From a virus, in IMG/VR virus record IMGVR_UViG_3300024520_000037, positions 1 to 32,274 of that record: 32,274 bases of DNA, one strand, 5' to 3'. The position numbers were made by a program, and so were the translations under genes. Position 1 is the stretch's first letter; each line of letters opens with the position of its first letter. This document shows, piece after piece, positions 16,112-22,051 of the stretch. The notes under the pieces were generated by a model. The model was not told the DNA's origin. It saw nothing but the letters and a program-made list of their open reading frames with translations, and ran no database searches.

Positions 16112-16402
16112 TTAACCTACTAATGTCTCAATACGGGTTAATATTGTTCTATCAAAATCATAATAATCAAGATCACCCCACAGCCCTGAACAATCACCAC
16201 TCAGCTCTGAACAATCACCCCTCAGCCCTGAACAATTACCCGTCAGCTATGAACAATTACCACTCAGCTCTGAACAAATACCCGTCAGCTCTGAACAATC
16301 ACCACTCAGCTCTGAACAATCACCCCTCATTAAAGGGTTTTTCCCATCTATTCTTTTGCCATCCTTATTAAAATGGAATAGATTTGTTATGTGTTTTAAC
16401 AT
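16112..16402 (-). pseudogene. Heptad-repeat protein gene with an in-frame amber codon
   Basis: The ATG at 16402 follows a perfect AGGAGGTG at seven bases. The frame codes for 51 residues, meets TAG at 16247-16249, and then stays open for a further 44 residues to a TAA. The protein carries seven tandem copies of a seven-residue unit of the form LSGDCSE/LRGDCSG, then a GDLDYYDFD cap and a tail. The stop is a single-base change of the GAG or GGG codon found at the same place in the other repeats. Other genes in this genome end on TAG, so general recoding is not indicated. Either a truncated gene, a read-through product, or a sequencing error. Similar Gly-Asp-x-Ser-Gly-Leu repeats occur, to my recollection, in small phage proteins of unknown function. 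Confidence 0.6.
16184..16330. repeat. Seven tandem 21-bp repeats
   Basis: Seven contiguous 21-bp units with the plus-strand form CTCTGAACAATCACCACTCAG and a few substitutions in each. There is no spacer between units. The unit length is exactly seven codons, so copy number can change without shifting the minus-strand frame. The repeats code for the heptads of the gene at 16112-16402. Confidence 0.9.
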
Positions 16403-16424
16403 TTAAGCACCTCCTATAATAAAT

Positions 16425-16577
16425 TCAAAATCCCAAAATTTTATTTAGTTTCATTTCATACTTCTCCAATCTTCTTTGGACTTCTTTATTGGTTTGATTG
16501 CCACAAGATGTTCCGACTGATTCTCCTTCAAAATAAGCTTCAATAATTAAATTAAATATTTTTTGAGCTTCTGTCAT
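16425..16577 (-). CDS. 50-aa hypothetical protein (paralogue of the gene at 15927-16076)
   Basis: AGAGG stands five bases before ATG. The product is helical, with an N-terminal amphipathic part (EAQKIFNLIIEAYFEG), a polar linker with one Cys, and a C-terminal RRLEKYEMKLNKILGF that matches the 49-aa paralogue. It is the first gene after a minus-strand terminator at 16602-16641. Role unknown. Confidence 0.55.
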   Translation of the reverse strand: MTEAQKIFNLIIEAYFEGESVGTSCGNQTNKEVQRRLEKYEMKLNKILGF

Positions 16578-16601
16578 TGCAACCTCTTTCATAAATTAAT
16601 T

Positions 16602-16641
16602 AAAAAGAGGGGGTCTAGCCACTTCTATTGACTATCCCCCT
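16602..16641 (-). terminator. Rho-independent terminator (leftward)
   Basis: On the minus strand AGGGGG pairs with CCCCCT across a 22-base loop that can form an extra TAG/CTA pairing, followed by a C and five T. It lies after the CsrA-like gene, so the exonuclease-ERF-CsrA operon probably ends here, at least partly. Confidence 0.6.
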
Positions 16642-16676
16642 TTCTAGTTATATACTGCTATTATTATATAGCTTTA

Positions 16677-16874
16677 TTAAAAACTTTTTATTTTTTTACC
16701 CTCCTTTATTATTTCTATCTGGAAAGTTGGCCCTATTTCTATGGCAAGGTCTACTTTCCTGTTTTGGGCTTCTGTATATCTTATTTTGCCCACTTTTATT
16801 ATTATTTCGTCATCCTTTGACTTTATTATTATTGTTTCCCCTTCTTTTCGAGTAGTTCTGACTGTTCTTGTCAT
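16677..16874 (-). CDS. CsrA-like RNA-binding regulator
   Basis: A 65-aa protein with the CsrA strand pattern. TTRKEGETIII (residues 7-17) aligns with the first strand and turn of CsrA (LTRRVGETLMI), DEIIIKVGKI (22-31) with the second and third strands, and KVDLAIEIGP (40-49) with QVRIGVNAP; FQIEIIKEG lies where CsrA has VAVHREEI. CsrA dimers bind GGA in mRNA leaders and block or stabilise translation. The key second-site Arg (VHRE) is not kept, so RNA binding may be altered, and a loop of about six residues is longer than usual. Strong ribosome site (GGAGGG). Third gene of the exonuclease-ERF operon. A phage-carried CsrA homologue could retune host Csr control or phage mRNA. Confidence 0.6.
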   Translation of the reverse strand: MTRTVRTTRKEGETIIIKSKDDEIIIKVGKIRYTEAQNRKVDLAIEIGPTFQIEIIKEGKKIKSF

Positions 16875-16920
16875 AACTAACCCTCCTCTGTTACGCCGTC
16901 ATTCAGAGTTATTATTATTG

Positions 16921-17700
16921 TTATAATTCTGTAACATTATTATTGTTTTGTGTTGTTTCTTCTAATGGTATAGTTTTTGTTATCTCTTTATTTTTTTCTA
17001 ATTCAATTCTTTTTACGGCTTCCTTATATGATTTATCTATAGTTTTTTGTTGCGCTTCGCTGAGAAAATATTTTCCTTCTGTTATTTCCATCGCATTATA
17101 ATACTTGTCAAGTTGACTATTTGATAAAAAATATAAAAGATGATTAAATTTTTGTGACGGTATTGGCTTATAAACATCTTTTTCAGGATCATCTCCCGTT
17201 TCAATCATAAAAGTTTTCAATAAAATATATTTCTGTGCGCCTGTTATCGCTTTATATACTCCTTTATCATCCGAATCAGATCCTTCGCCATATCCTATGG
17301 TTGAAAAATGTTCGCCGCTTTCAACATCTGTGAAGGTCATTAAAACTTTAACGGACACTAAAAAAGCTTGTTTACCTCCTCTTGTTGTATAAGTTTTGCT
17401 TTCTTTCTCAAGAACTGTCGGTGTAATAAGCACCCTATGTTGTATCATAGCCTTTCTTATTGCTGATACAATATCGCTCTCTGTAGCATATTTATATTTC
17501 TGAAAAGAATTATTGCCATTCTTTGCTACATATCCAACTTCTGAAATAATATCAAGAATTTTATTTGATATTTTTAAGGTTGAATTTAAAGGTATGTATT
17601 CATCGACAGATGAGTTTACTATAGGCGTAACATAATTACCCATCATATTTTCTACTTGACCTGAATTTCTCAACAAATTTTCTGCTTTTGATATATTCAT
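16921..17700 (-). CDS. erf: ERF-family single-strand annealing protein
   Basis: A 259-aa protein with the ERF family core: QKYKYATESDIVSAIRKAM (residues 67-85), a strand-rich middle with a TFTDVESGEHF segment, then GYGEGSDSDDKGVYKAITGAQKYILLKTFMI ending in the ETGDDPE motif (about residues 136-172). P22 Erf is the type member; it anneals single strands and, with an exonuclease, circularises or concatenates phage DNA. The C-terminal third is charged and Asn/Thr-rich, a probable SSB or partner interaction tail. The ATG uses AAGGGG, which lies within the last codons of the exonuclease gene, so the two are coupled. Confidence 0.85.
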   Translation of the reverse strand: MNISKAENLLRNSGQVENMMGNYVTPIVNSSVDEYIPLNSTLKISNKILDIISEVGYVAKNGNNSFQKYKYATESDIVSAIRKAMIQHRVLITPTVLEKESKTYTTRGGKQAFLVSVKVLMTFTDVESGEHFSTIGYGEGSDSDDKGVYKAITGAQKYILLKTFMIETGDDPEKDVYKPIPSQKFNHLLYFLSNSQLDKYYNAMEITEGKYFLSEAQQKTIDKSYKEAVKRIELEKNKEITKTIPLEETTQNNNNVTEL

Positions 17701-17702
17701 AA

Positions 17703-18689
17703 TTAAATCCCCTTAGCAATAACAAAACGTTGATAGGATGATGAGCTAACATATTTACTATATATTTCTGGATTTTCATCCCTAAGTTTTTTTGAATCAA
17801 AGTTTTCTCGAGAATACATTCTGTTTGAAAATAATAGATCATGCCCTTCAGGACTAACAACGTTTTCTGCTGTATATTTTAATTTCAATTGATTTTTTAA
17901 GTCTTCTTTATCAGCGTTTACTTGCTTAATCTGCAAGTCCAACTCTTTCAATTTATCTAGCAAACATTGATCTGATTCATCAAAATCTTGTACGCTTTCA
18001 AATTCTGGAGGCATGTTTTTTTTCACAACATCATCATTCCAAAAGCTTAAAAGCTTCGGCAAAACTTCCTTTTCATACCATGGTAAATATTTATTTAAAA
18101 ATGCAAACTGGCTGATAACATAAGTACGGGAATCAACTATTTCATAGTCCAAACCATCCCACTCTAAAAATCTAACTGGCAAAAGTAGAGAAACAGGAAC
18201 ATTATATTTTTTATATAAAACATACATATAATGTATTTGCTGATATTTTATGTCGTCAGGAACGTTGAACGCATAAATGTCAGAACCCCATTTCCCCTGT
18301 TGTTTTATTGATGTTGTTTTAGCGTCTATATTTGTTATGAGTTTAAGATCATTGTTTTCATTTTCGTGGAATGCCGTCCGATCCAGATTCCCACGCAACC
18401 AATTTAATTCCGGATGTTTAATCTGTAATTTTTTTTCTATTCTATAATCACAGTCTTCAGGTGGTAAACATTCCCTAACACAATCATCTAATATCGTTTC
18501 TTCTAATCTATTTCCAGCGTCTTTATATTTAGACGGAAAATTATCTTCTTTTTCATACCCATATACTAATCTATTATAAACATCGACCTTTGTTTTATAA
18601 TTGCTTTTCCCGAGTATTGCGGCTACATCTGTTCCACATATTCCCTCTTTACGAAAAGCATGAAAACACATTTCTTCAAATTCACTCAT
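17703..18689 (-). CDS. YqaJ-type viral exonuclease (lambda-exonuclease fold)
   Basis: A 328-aa protein from the ATG at 18689, which has GAGG six bases upstream; an earlier in-frame ATG at 18701 overlaps that ribosome site. Motifs in order: GICGTDVAAILG (residues 17-27), GNRLEETI (59-66), WLRGNLDRT (97-105) with Asp103, NIDAKTTS (120-127) with Asp122 and Lys124, and YQQIHYMYVLYK (149-160). This is the PD-(D/E)XK set of the YqaJ family, 5'-3' resection nucleases that supply single strands to ERF or RecT. A coiled-coil stretch (about residues 240-270) may serve oligomerisation. Head of the exonuclease-ERF-CsrA operon with its own promoter. Confidence 0.85.
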   Translation of the reverse strand: MSEFEEMCFHAFRKEGICGTDVAAILGKSNYKTKVDVYNRLVYGYEKEDNFPSKYKDAGNRLEETILDDCVRECLPPEDCDYRIEKKLQIKHPELNWLRGNLDRTAFHENENNDLKLITNIDAKTTSIKQQGKWGSDIYAFNVPDDIKYQQIHYMYVLYKKYNVPVSLLLPVRFLEWDGLDYEIVDSRTYVISQFAFLNKYLPWYEKEVLPKLLSFWNDDVVKKNMPPEFESVQDFDESDQCLLDKLKELDLQIKQVNADKEDLKNQLKLKYTAENVVSPEGHDLLFSNRMYSRENFDSKKLRDENPEIYSKYVSSSSYQRFVIAKGI

Positions 18690-18783
18690 AACACACCTCA
18701 TATAATTAATTAAATTGAAAATAACTATCTGTTATTTTAATAAAAATCATAGTTTTTATGATCTATTGTTCCTTTATGATTCT

Positions 18784-18811
18784 AGTATACTTTATTATTG
18801 TGTCGTGTCAA
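18784..18811 (-). promoter_or_regulatory. Leftward early promoter with the TTGACACGACA element
   Basis: On the minus strand: -35 TTGACA (18806-18811), 16-base spacer, -10 TATACT (18784-18789). It drives the exonuclease operon. The same 11-base TTGACACGACA stands at 21302, at 26898 and, inverted, at 26202-26212. Confidence 0.7.
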
Positions 18812-18841
18812 GCGTTTTTTAAAAGAAATGTTAATTATTTT

Positions 18842-19288
18842 TTAAAAAGGTATATCATCATCGAAAGGAACATCATCTGTGTTTGCTTGAAAATCTTGTG
18901 ATGCTTGCTTTTGAGTCTGTTTTATTGGTGGTGGTGTATAAGATTTAACTTCATCTTTTTTAGAATCAAGCATTTTAACCTCATTGGCTATGATTTCAGT
19001 CATATAACACTTTTTTCCGTCTTTATCCTCCCAATCACGTGTTTGCAATTTACCTTCGAGATATATTTTAGATCCCTTCTTTAAATAATTAGCGCATATA
19101 TCGGCTATTTTCCTGAATGCAACTATTTTATGCCATTCGGATTTCGATTGACGCTCTCCAGTGTTTTTATCTTTCCATCTTTCAGTTGTAGCAATGCTGA
19201 AGTTAACAATTGCATCACCATTGGGCAAATGCTTTGTTTCCGGGTCTTTTCCTAGATTCCCTACTAATATTACTTTGTTTACTGTCAT
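18842..19288 (-). CDS. ssb: Single-stranded DNA-binding protein
   Basis: A 148-aa SSB of normal form. Residues 1-110 are the OB fold, with [17 protein letters not shown] at the start, [51 protein letters not shown] and the closing strands. Then comes a Gln/Pro-rich linker and the acidic tip DDDIPF, which recruits host replication and repair proteins. It follows the HTH gene after three bases, with AGAGG before ATG, and works with the exonuclease and ERF. The tip indicates it can stand in for host SSB in partner binding. Confidence 0.95.
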   Translation of the reverse strand: MTVNKVILVGNLGKDPETKHLPNGDAIVNFSIATTERWKDKNTGERQSKSEWHKIVAFRKIADICANYLKKGSKIYLEGKLQTRDWEDKDGKKCYMTEIIANEVKMLDSKKDEVKSYTPPPIKQTQKQASQDFQANTDDVPFDDDIPF

Positions 19289-19291
19289 GTG

Positions 19292-19687
19292 TTATTCCTC
19301 TTCTATGATTGTTTGCTGACTAAAAAACTTTGGAAATTTTTCTTTCAATAATGCTAGGTGATCCTTTGGTATTTTAGGATCTTCTAAATAATGACGTACT
19401 CGACTGGACGAAACTCCAACTATATTTGATATATGATGGCTTGTTAGCTCATATTCAGACATTAATTTTTTAACAATAATTCTGGAATGTATGTCTTTTC
19501 TTGACTTCATTTCCTTGCACCGATATTTATCCTCTTTGATTTTTTTATATTCTTTCTCTTTTTGCTCTTTTTTTAACTCTTTATTTGCCTCTCTCTCTTG
19601 TTTTTGCTCATAATTATATTTTATAATTTCATCTTCTGTCATTATAGACTTAGCTAAGCTTTTCATTTTTATTTCTGTTTGGTTCAT
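19292..19687 (-). CDS. HTH DNA-binding protein, candidate repressor or copy-control regulator
   Basis: The start is placed at 19687, where AGAGG stands six bases before ATG; the open frame extends to 19747 but that part overlaps the operators. The 131-aa product has a very charged Lys/Glu coiled-coil-like first half (residues 20-65) and a C-terminal helix-turn-helix, YELTSHHISNIVGVSSSRVRHYLED (about 85-110), then a short acidic tail. It is divergent from repA with palindromic sites between the two. It may autoregulate and set repA expression. Not a typical CI-type repressor: no peptidase domain. Confidence 0.6.
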   Translation of the reverse strand: MNQTEIKMKSLAKSIMTEDEIIKYNYEQKQEREANKELKKEQKEKEYKKIKEDKYRCKEMKSRKDIHSRIIVKKLMSEYELTSHHISNIVGVSSSRVRHYLEDPKIPKDHLALLKEKFPKFFSQQTIIEEE

Positions 19688-19699
19688 TTTATCCTCTAA

Positions 19700-19747
19700 A
19701 TATAGTAATATACTATATAGTATTATGGATATATTTTGACATGTCAA
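19700..19747. promoter_or_regulatory. Operator cluster between HTH gene and repA
   Basis: Three inverted repeats in 48 bases: ATATAGTA-ATA-TACTATAT (19700-19718), the perfect 14-mer ATACTATATAGTAT (19710-19723), overlapping it, and the perfect 12-mer TTGACATGTCAA (19736-19747). The last contains back-to-back -35 hexamers (TTGACA each way), so one protein bound here would cover promoters in both directions. The leftward promoter continues with a weak -10 near 19714-19719; the rightward one with TATTAA at 19759-19764. Confidence 0.6.
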
Positions 19748-19768
19748 TATATTTTTATTATTAATAAT

Positions 19769-19797
19769 TTGACAAGATTAAAATAATGGTTTACTCT
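19769..19797 (+). promoter_or_regulatory. Second promoter candidate for repA
   Basis: -35 TTGACA (19769-19774), 17-base spacer, weak -10 TACTCT (19792-19797). It would start transcription about 27 bases before the repA ATG. Together with the palindrome-covered promoter at 19736-19764, repA may have two start points. Confidence 0.4.
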
Positions 19798-19818
19798 ATA
19801 TGTAGAATCGGATTTTAA
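19786..19818 (+). CDS. Possible 10-codon leader peptide before repA
   Basis: ATG followed by nine sense codons and TAA (MVYSICRIGF), ending 12 bases before the repA start, with the stop lying next to the repA ribosome site AAGGA. IncFII plasmids couple repA translation to a short leader (tap), so the arrangement is suggestive. There is no clear ribosome site for the leader, and the stretch is short enough to be chance. Confidence 0.25.
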   Translation: MVYSICRIGF

Positions 19819-19830
19819 GGATTTAATTTT

Positions 19831-20742
19831 ATGAATAATTGCGGACATCTAATAGATAGCCCTATCTTATATACAGAAATGATGGATAATCGTCCGGATG
19901 TTCTAAAGATTGCTGTAGATAAATGTCGTCAATTTTACTTCAAACATAAAACCTACTTAACAGACTTAAATACTCTAAATCCATCTGGCAGACAAAAGAA
20001 GTCTGAACGACGAGAAGCTATCAGCGCTGTAATGCAAGTTCTTATTTCATACACAGATCTATGTAGTTTTATGGTTGGAACCCCAACAAAAATGGGGGGG
20101 TTTTATTCTTTACGATCTGAATTTATCGCTAGTAAGTTGGATATTGGAATAAAAAGAGTAAATAGAGCGTTAAAAGATCTAGTCGACGCTGGTTATATTT
20201 CAACTAAAACTAAATATGTCGGCGTTAAAGAGAAAGGAATATTCGGCATTAGACAAATAATGATGAAATATCACACTCTATATTCATTGGGTATTTCAGC
20301 AAAAATGATGAAAACAGCGCATTATTTTAAGATAAACTCTCTGAGAAAGAAGGAAAAAGAAGCCAGAAAGAAAAGACAAGAATTTAATAAGCAGTCGGAA
20401 ACGGCAAGAAATGAATGGGATAAACCTGGCCATTTCACACAGAAAGAAGAATTAATTGCATCTGATAATGTCAGAGGATTAAGACATATTTTAAACGGTG
20501 CAATAAAAAAGAATGGTTCTGGTCGTTCGTCTCTCGCGCGTGTTACCTCACAGCAACACTCAAGCGCGCAATCCTCAATCCACTTAGAGCGTCCAGAGCC
20601 TGTTAACAAGCCAAACCTTTCCAAACCATCCCCATTAGCAAATATGAGCCAAGAACAGAAAAGGCAGTTTGCAGGTAATATGCTAGATTTAATAGAAAAA
20701 GGCTTCACAGAAGAAGAAGCCATTAAGAAATTAAGCCCGTAA
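19831..20742 (+). CDS. repA: Plasmid replication initiator, RepA IncFII family
   Basis: A 303-aa protein. Residues 22-170 follow the IncFII/RepFIIA RepA pattern: DVLKIAVDKCRQF, ERREAISAVMQVLISYTDLCSFMVG (59-83), a winged-helix part SLRSEFIASKLDIGIKRVNRALKDLVDAGYIST (93-125), then GIFGIRQIMMKYHTLYSLGISAKM (136-159), and a long basic helix (170-190). IncFII RepA acts in cis on an origin just downstream, with DnaA. A region with a DnaA box does lie downstream here. The C-terminal 100 residues (Ser/Pro-rich linker and a small helical end, EEEAIKKLSP) are unlike the classical proteins. AAGGA lies nine bases before ATG. Seven G at 20094-20100 form a possible slippage site. Finding this in a P22-like phage suggests maintenance as a plasmid. 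Confidence 0.75.
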   Translation: MNNCGHLIDSPILYTEMMDNRPDVLKIAVDKCRQFYFKHKTYLTDLNTLNPSGRQKKSERREAISAVMQVLISYTDLCSFMVGTPTKMGGFYSLRSEFIASKLDIGIKRVNRALKDLVDAGYISTKTKYVGVKEKGIFGIRQIMMKYHTLYSLGISAKMMKTAHYFKINSLRKKEKEARKKRQEFNKQSETARNEWDKPGHFTQKEELIASDNVRGLRHILNGAIKKNGSGRSSLARVTSQQHSSAQSSIHLERPEPVNKPNLSKPSPLANMSQEQKRQFAGNMLDLIEKGFTEEEAIKKLSP

Positions 20743-20786
20743 AGCCACTTTAAATACCATAACAAGGGGTTAGTGCGTCTAACGAC

Positions 20787-20824
20787 TTAAAACTCTCTTA
20801 AAACACCATTAAACACCCCTTAAA
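20787..20824. repeat. Four TTAAA elements phased at exactly 11 bp
   Basis: TTAAA begins at 20787, 20798, 20809 and 20820, each step 11 bases, with C- and A-rich sequence between. One turn of the helix per step places all four on one face of the DNA. Candidate binding array for RepA or a phased bend; the C-rich interval could also be a Rho-dependent stop as in CIS. Confidence 0.6.
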
Positions 20825-20880
20825 TCAAAGAAATAATCAATATTAAATCTTATATAATCTTAGTATTAATGGAGCTAAAT

Positions 20881-20914
20881 AGTTATGTGTCTTATCCACA
20901 AGTAGTTAAGTGTC
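20881..20914. promoter_or_regulatory. DnaA box flanked by direct repeats
   Basis: TTATCCACA (20892-20900) is a perfect match to the bacterial DnaA box. The direct repeats AGTTATGTGTC (20881-20891) and AGTTAAGTGTC (20904-20914) stand 23 bases apart, about two helical turns, on both sides of it. They are good candidates for RepA sites next to the DnaA site. Confidence 0.7.
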
Positions 20915-21073
20915 CATACTACTCTAATCTTTTTATATATCTACTTATATAGAATTATCTACGAAAGATAATGTCTTTGTAAGACAAATTTCAGTGGGTT
21001 TAAGTTTCATTTGTTTTTTTTAGATAAAAAAGGTTTTAAAAAACTTGCTAAATAAGGTGAATCTATAATAAGA

Positions 21074-21165
21074 TGTGACGGACTTTGTTTTGTCACAGCC
21101 CATTTAATTCTTGCCAAGCAAGTTGTTTAATGGCAAAGACAACCCCACTGCTGAAACAGCGGGGT
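21074..21165. other. Three tandem hairpins downstream of the origin (possible ssi/G-site)
   Basis: Hairpin 1 pairs TGTGAC (21074-21079) with GTCACA (21092-21097); hairpin 2 pairs TTGCCA (21111-21116) with TGGCAA (21131-21136); hairpin 3 pairs ACCCC-CTG (21142-21150) with CAG-GGGGT (21057+100 to 21165) around CTGAAA. None is followed by a T-run, so they are not simple terminators. R1-type plasmids carry a primase-dependent single-strand initiation site (G site) downstream of oriR, and G4-type sites consist of three stem-loops. A fourth hairpin, ATATCTAT with ATGGATAT, lies at 21234-21258. Confidence 0.45.
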
Positions 21166-21301
21166 CGTAATATCTTATCTATCCACGACAGAAAAAGATG
21201 ACCTATCGTTCCGCGTTAGTGTTTTAAGCCCTGATATCTATTGTTCCTTGATGGATATTAGGCAACTCCTTATCTAATTCTCATAAATATTAATATAATA
21301 C

Positions 21302-21329
21302 TTGACACGACAATATATAGCGGTATGAT
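21302..21329 (+). promoter_or_regulatory. Rightward early promoter with the TTGACACGACA element
   Basis: -35 TTGACA (21302-21307), 16-base spacer, -10 TATGAT (21324-21329). It lies 31 bases before the first gene of the rightward early operon. The extended -35 TTGACACGACA is shared with three other promoters in the window. Confidence 0.7.
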
Positions 21330-21359
21330 TGGGGTATGTTAAATTTGTGAGGTAAAAAA

Positions 21360-21659
21360 ATGATAATTGATACAGATAAGATATCAACTTGTTCTAATTG
21401 TAATAATAGAGACAATTTAAAGTTTGATTATGATTATGGTAGATATGCTATATATACCAATCGTGGTCTTATAATCTGGTGTGACTGCCTTCCAATCTCG
21501 AGGGGTGGAGAATACTCTTTAACTGTAAATGAATGGAATAGCCGGAACAGAACACACCATTTTGATAAAAACGGGACACTTCATATAGAAAAAATAGGAT
21601 ATTATCAGATAAGTGGTTCTGAAATTAAATTTTTAGGGGGAGATGAAAATGATAATTGA
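21360..21659 (+). CDS. Lar-like zinc-ribbon protein
   Basis: A 99-aa protein, first in the early operon, with GAGG before ATG. It has CSNCNN at residues 11-16, CDC at about 41-43 and a closing VNEWNSRN near residue 57, the arrangement (two Cys pairs, then E-W-N) of the Lar restriction-alleviation family of Rac and other prophages. A beta-like tail of about 35 residues follows the core. Lar relieves type I restriction by acting on the host enzyme. The function here is inferred from the shared layout. At least five related genes lie downstream. Confidence 0.5.
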   Translation: MIIDTDKISTCSNCNNRDNLKFDYDYGRYAIYTNRGLIIWCDCLPISRGGEYSLTVNEWNSRNRTHHFDKNGTLHIEKIGYYQISGSEIKFLGGDENDN

Positions 21660-21723
21660 TAACGAGAAAATTAACCCTCGTGTGTCCTTCCCATGCTTTT
21701 GCGTTATGTGGCTGACTTGTTGA
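21649..21723 (+). pseudogene. Truncated copy of the preceding gene's start
   Basis: A 24-codon frame overlapping the end of the Lar-like gene. Its beginning MIIDNEKIN mirrors MIIDTDKIS of that gene, with GGGGGAG upstream as a ribosome site, but it stops after a Cys-x-Cys. Probably the remnant of a tandem duplication, though a functional micropeptide cannot be excluded. Confidence 0.4.
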
Positions 21724-21736
21724 GCGGGGGTGAGTG

Positions 21737-22051
21737 ATGAAAACTGACATAAAACCAAAAGTTGAGGATATTTTTTCCTTGTCTTCTTTAGAGGATTTGC
21801 CACAAGATATGTGGGGAGATATTAAGAGTGGTCATATTCGCGCAAGTAAGGAAGTTTTAAACTTACTTTCTCTTTTTGATCTTAAAAAATCCATTAATAC
21901 AGATGAAATGATGGTTGGATTATTCAGAAAATTTAACCTTAAAAAGGATAGAAAGTGGTTTATTGAAACAATAAATAGATTGAAAAAGAAAAATCTAGTT
22001 AAAAAAAGCAAAAATAAAGGCTTTTTTGAAAAGGTGGAGAAACAGTTATGA
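21737..22051 (+). CDS. 104-aa hypothetical, possible winged-helix protein
   Basis: The ATG at 21737 is preferred over the GTG directly before it because the ribosome site (GGGGGTG) is then properly spaced. Soluble, basic at the C-terminus. The second half, VLNLLSLFDLKKSINTDEMMVGLFRKFNLKKDRKWFIETINRLKKKNLVKKSKNKGFFE, has the helix-helix-wing pattern of a small winged-helix domain. DNA binding is inferred. The stop overlaps the next ATG. Confidence 0.5.
   Translation: MKTDIKPKVEDIFSLSSLEDLPQDMWGDIKSGHIRASKEVLNLLSLFDLKKSINTDEMMVGLFRKFNLKKDRKWFIETINRLKKKNLVKKSKNKGFFEKVEKQL

Larger units (their letters stand above)
20743..21301. other. Putative replication origin region (oriR, IncFII-like)
   Basis: About 560 bases without a gene right after repA. 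In order: a C-rich, A-rich stretch with four phased TTAAA units (20787-20824) in the place of the IncFII CIS element, a perfect DnaA box at 20892-20900 between two direct repeats, a very AT-rich stretch (20916-20965), a small hairpin (20972-20986), and three further hairpins (21074-21165) plus one at 21234-21258. This order of initiator gene, CIS, DnaA box, AT-rich DNA and priming hairpins is that of R1/R100 origins. Confidence 0.65.

Noticed and set aside
16247-16249. Recoding of TAG as sense across the genome
   Set aside because: Other genes end on TAG at credible places (for example 10394, 10909 and 12435), so the amber in the repeat gene is local.
16184-16330. CRISPR-like array
   Set aside because: Units are contiguous with no spacers, and the 21-bp period is coding (seven codons). 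No cas genes are present.
16123-16371. Plus-strand frame of 82 codons with ALNNHHS-type repeats
   Set aside because: It is the shadow of the 21-bp repeats; the minus strand has a perfect ribosome site, a repeat with Gly/Asp/Cys/Ser pattern and flanking genes in the same direction.
19748-19830. copA/copT antisense copy-control system of IncFII plasmids
   Set aside because: The leader is too short and has no stable stem-loop with a loop of the copA type.
21074-21165. tRNA gene or Rho-independent terminators in the origin region
   Set aside because: No T-loop motif, no acceptor stem or anticodon arm could be drawn, and no T-run follows any of the hairpins.
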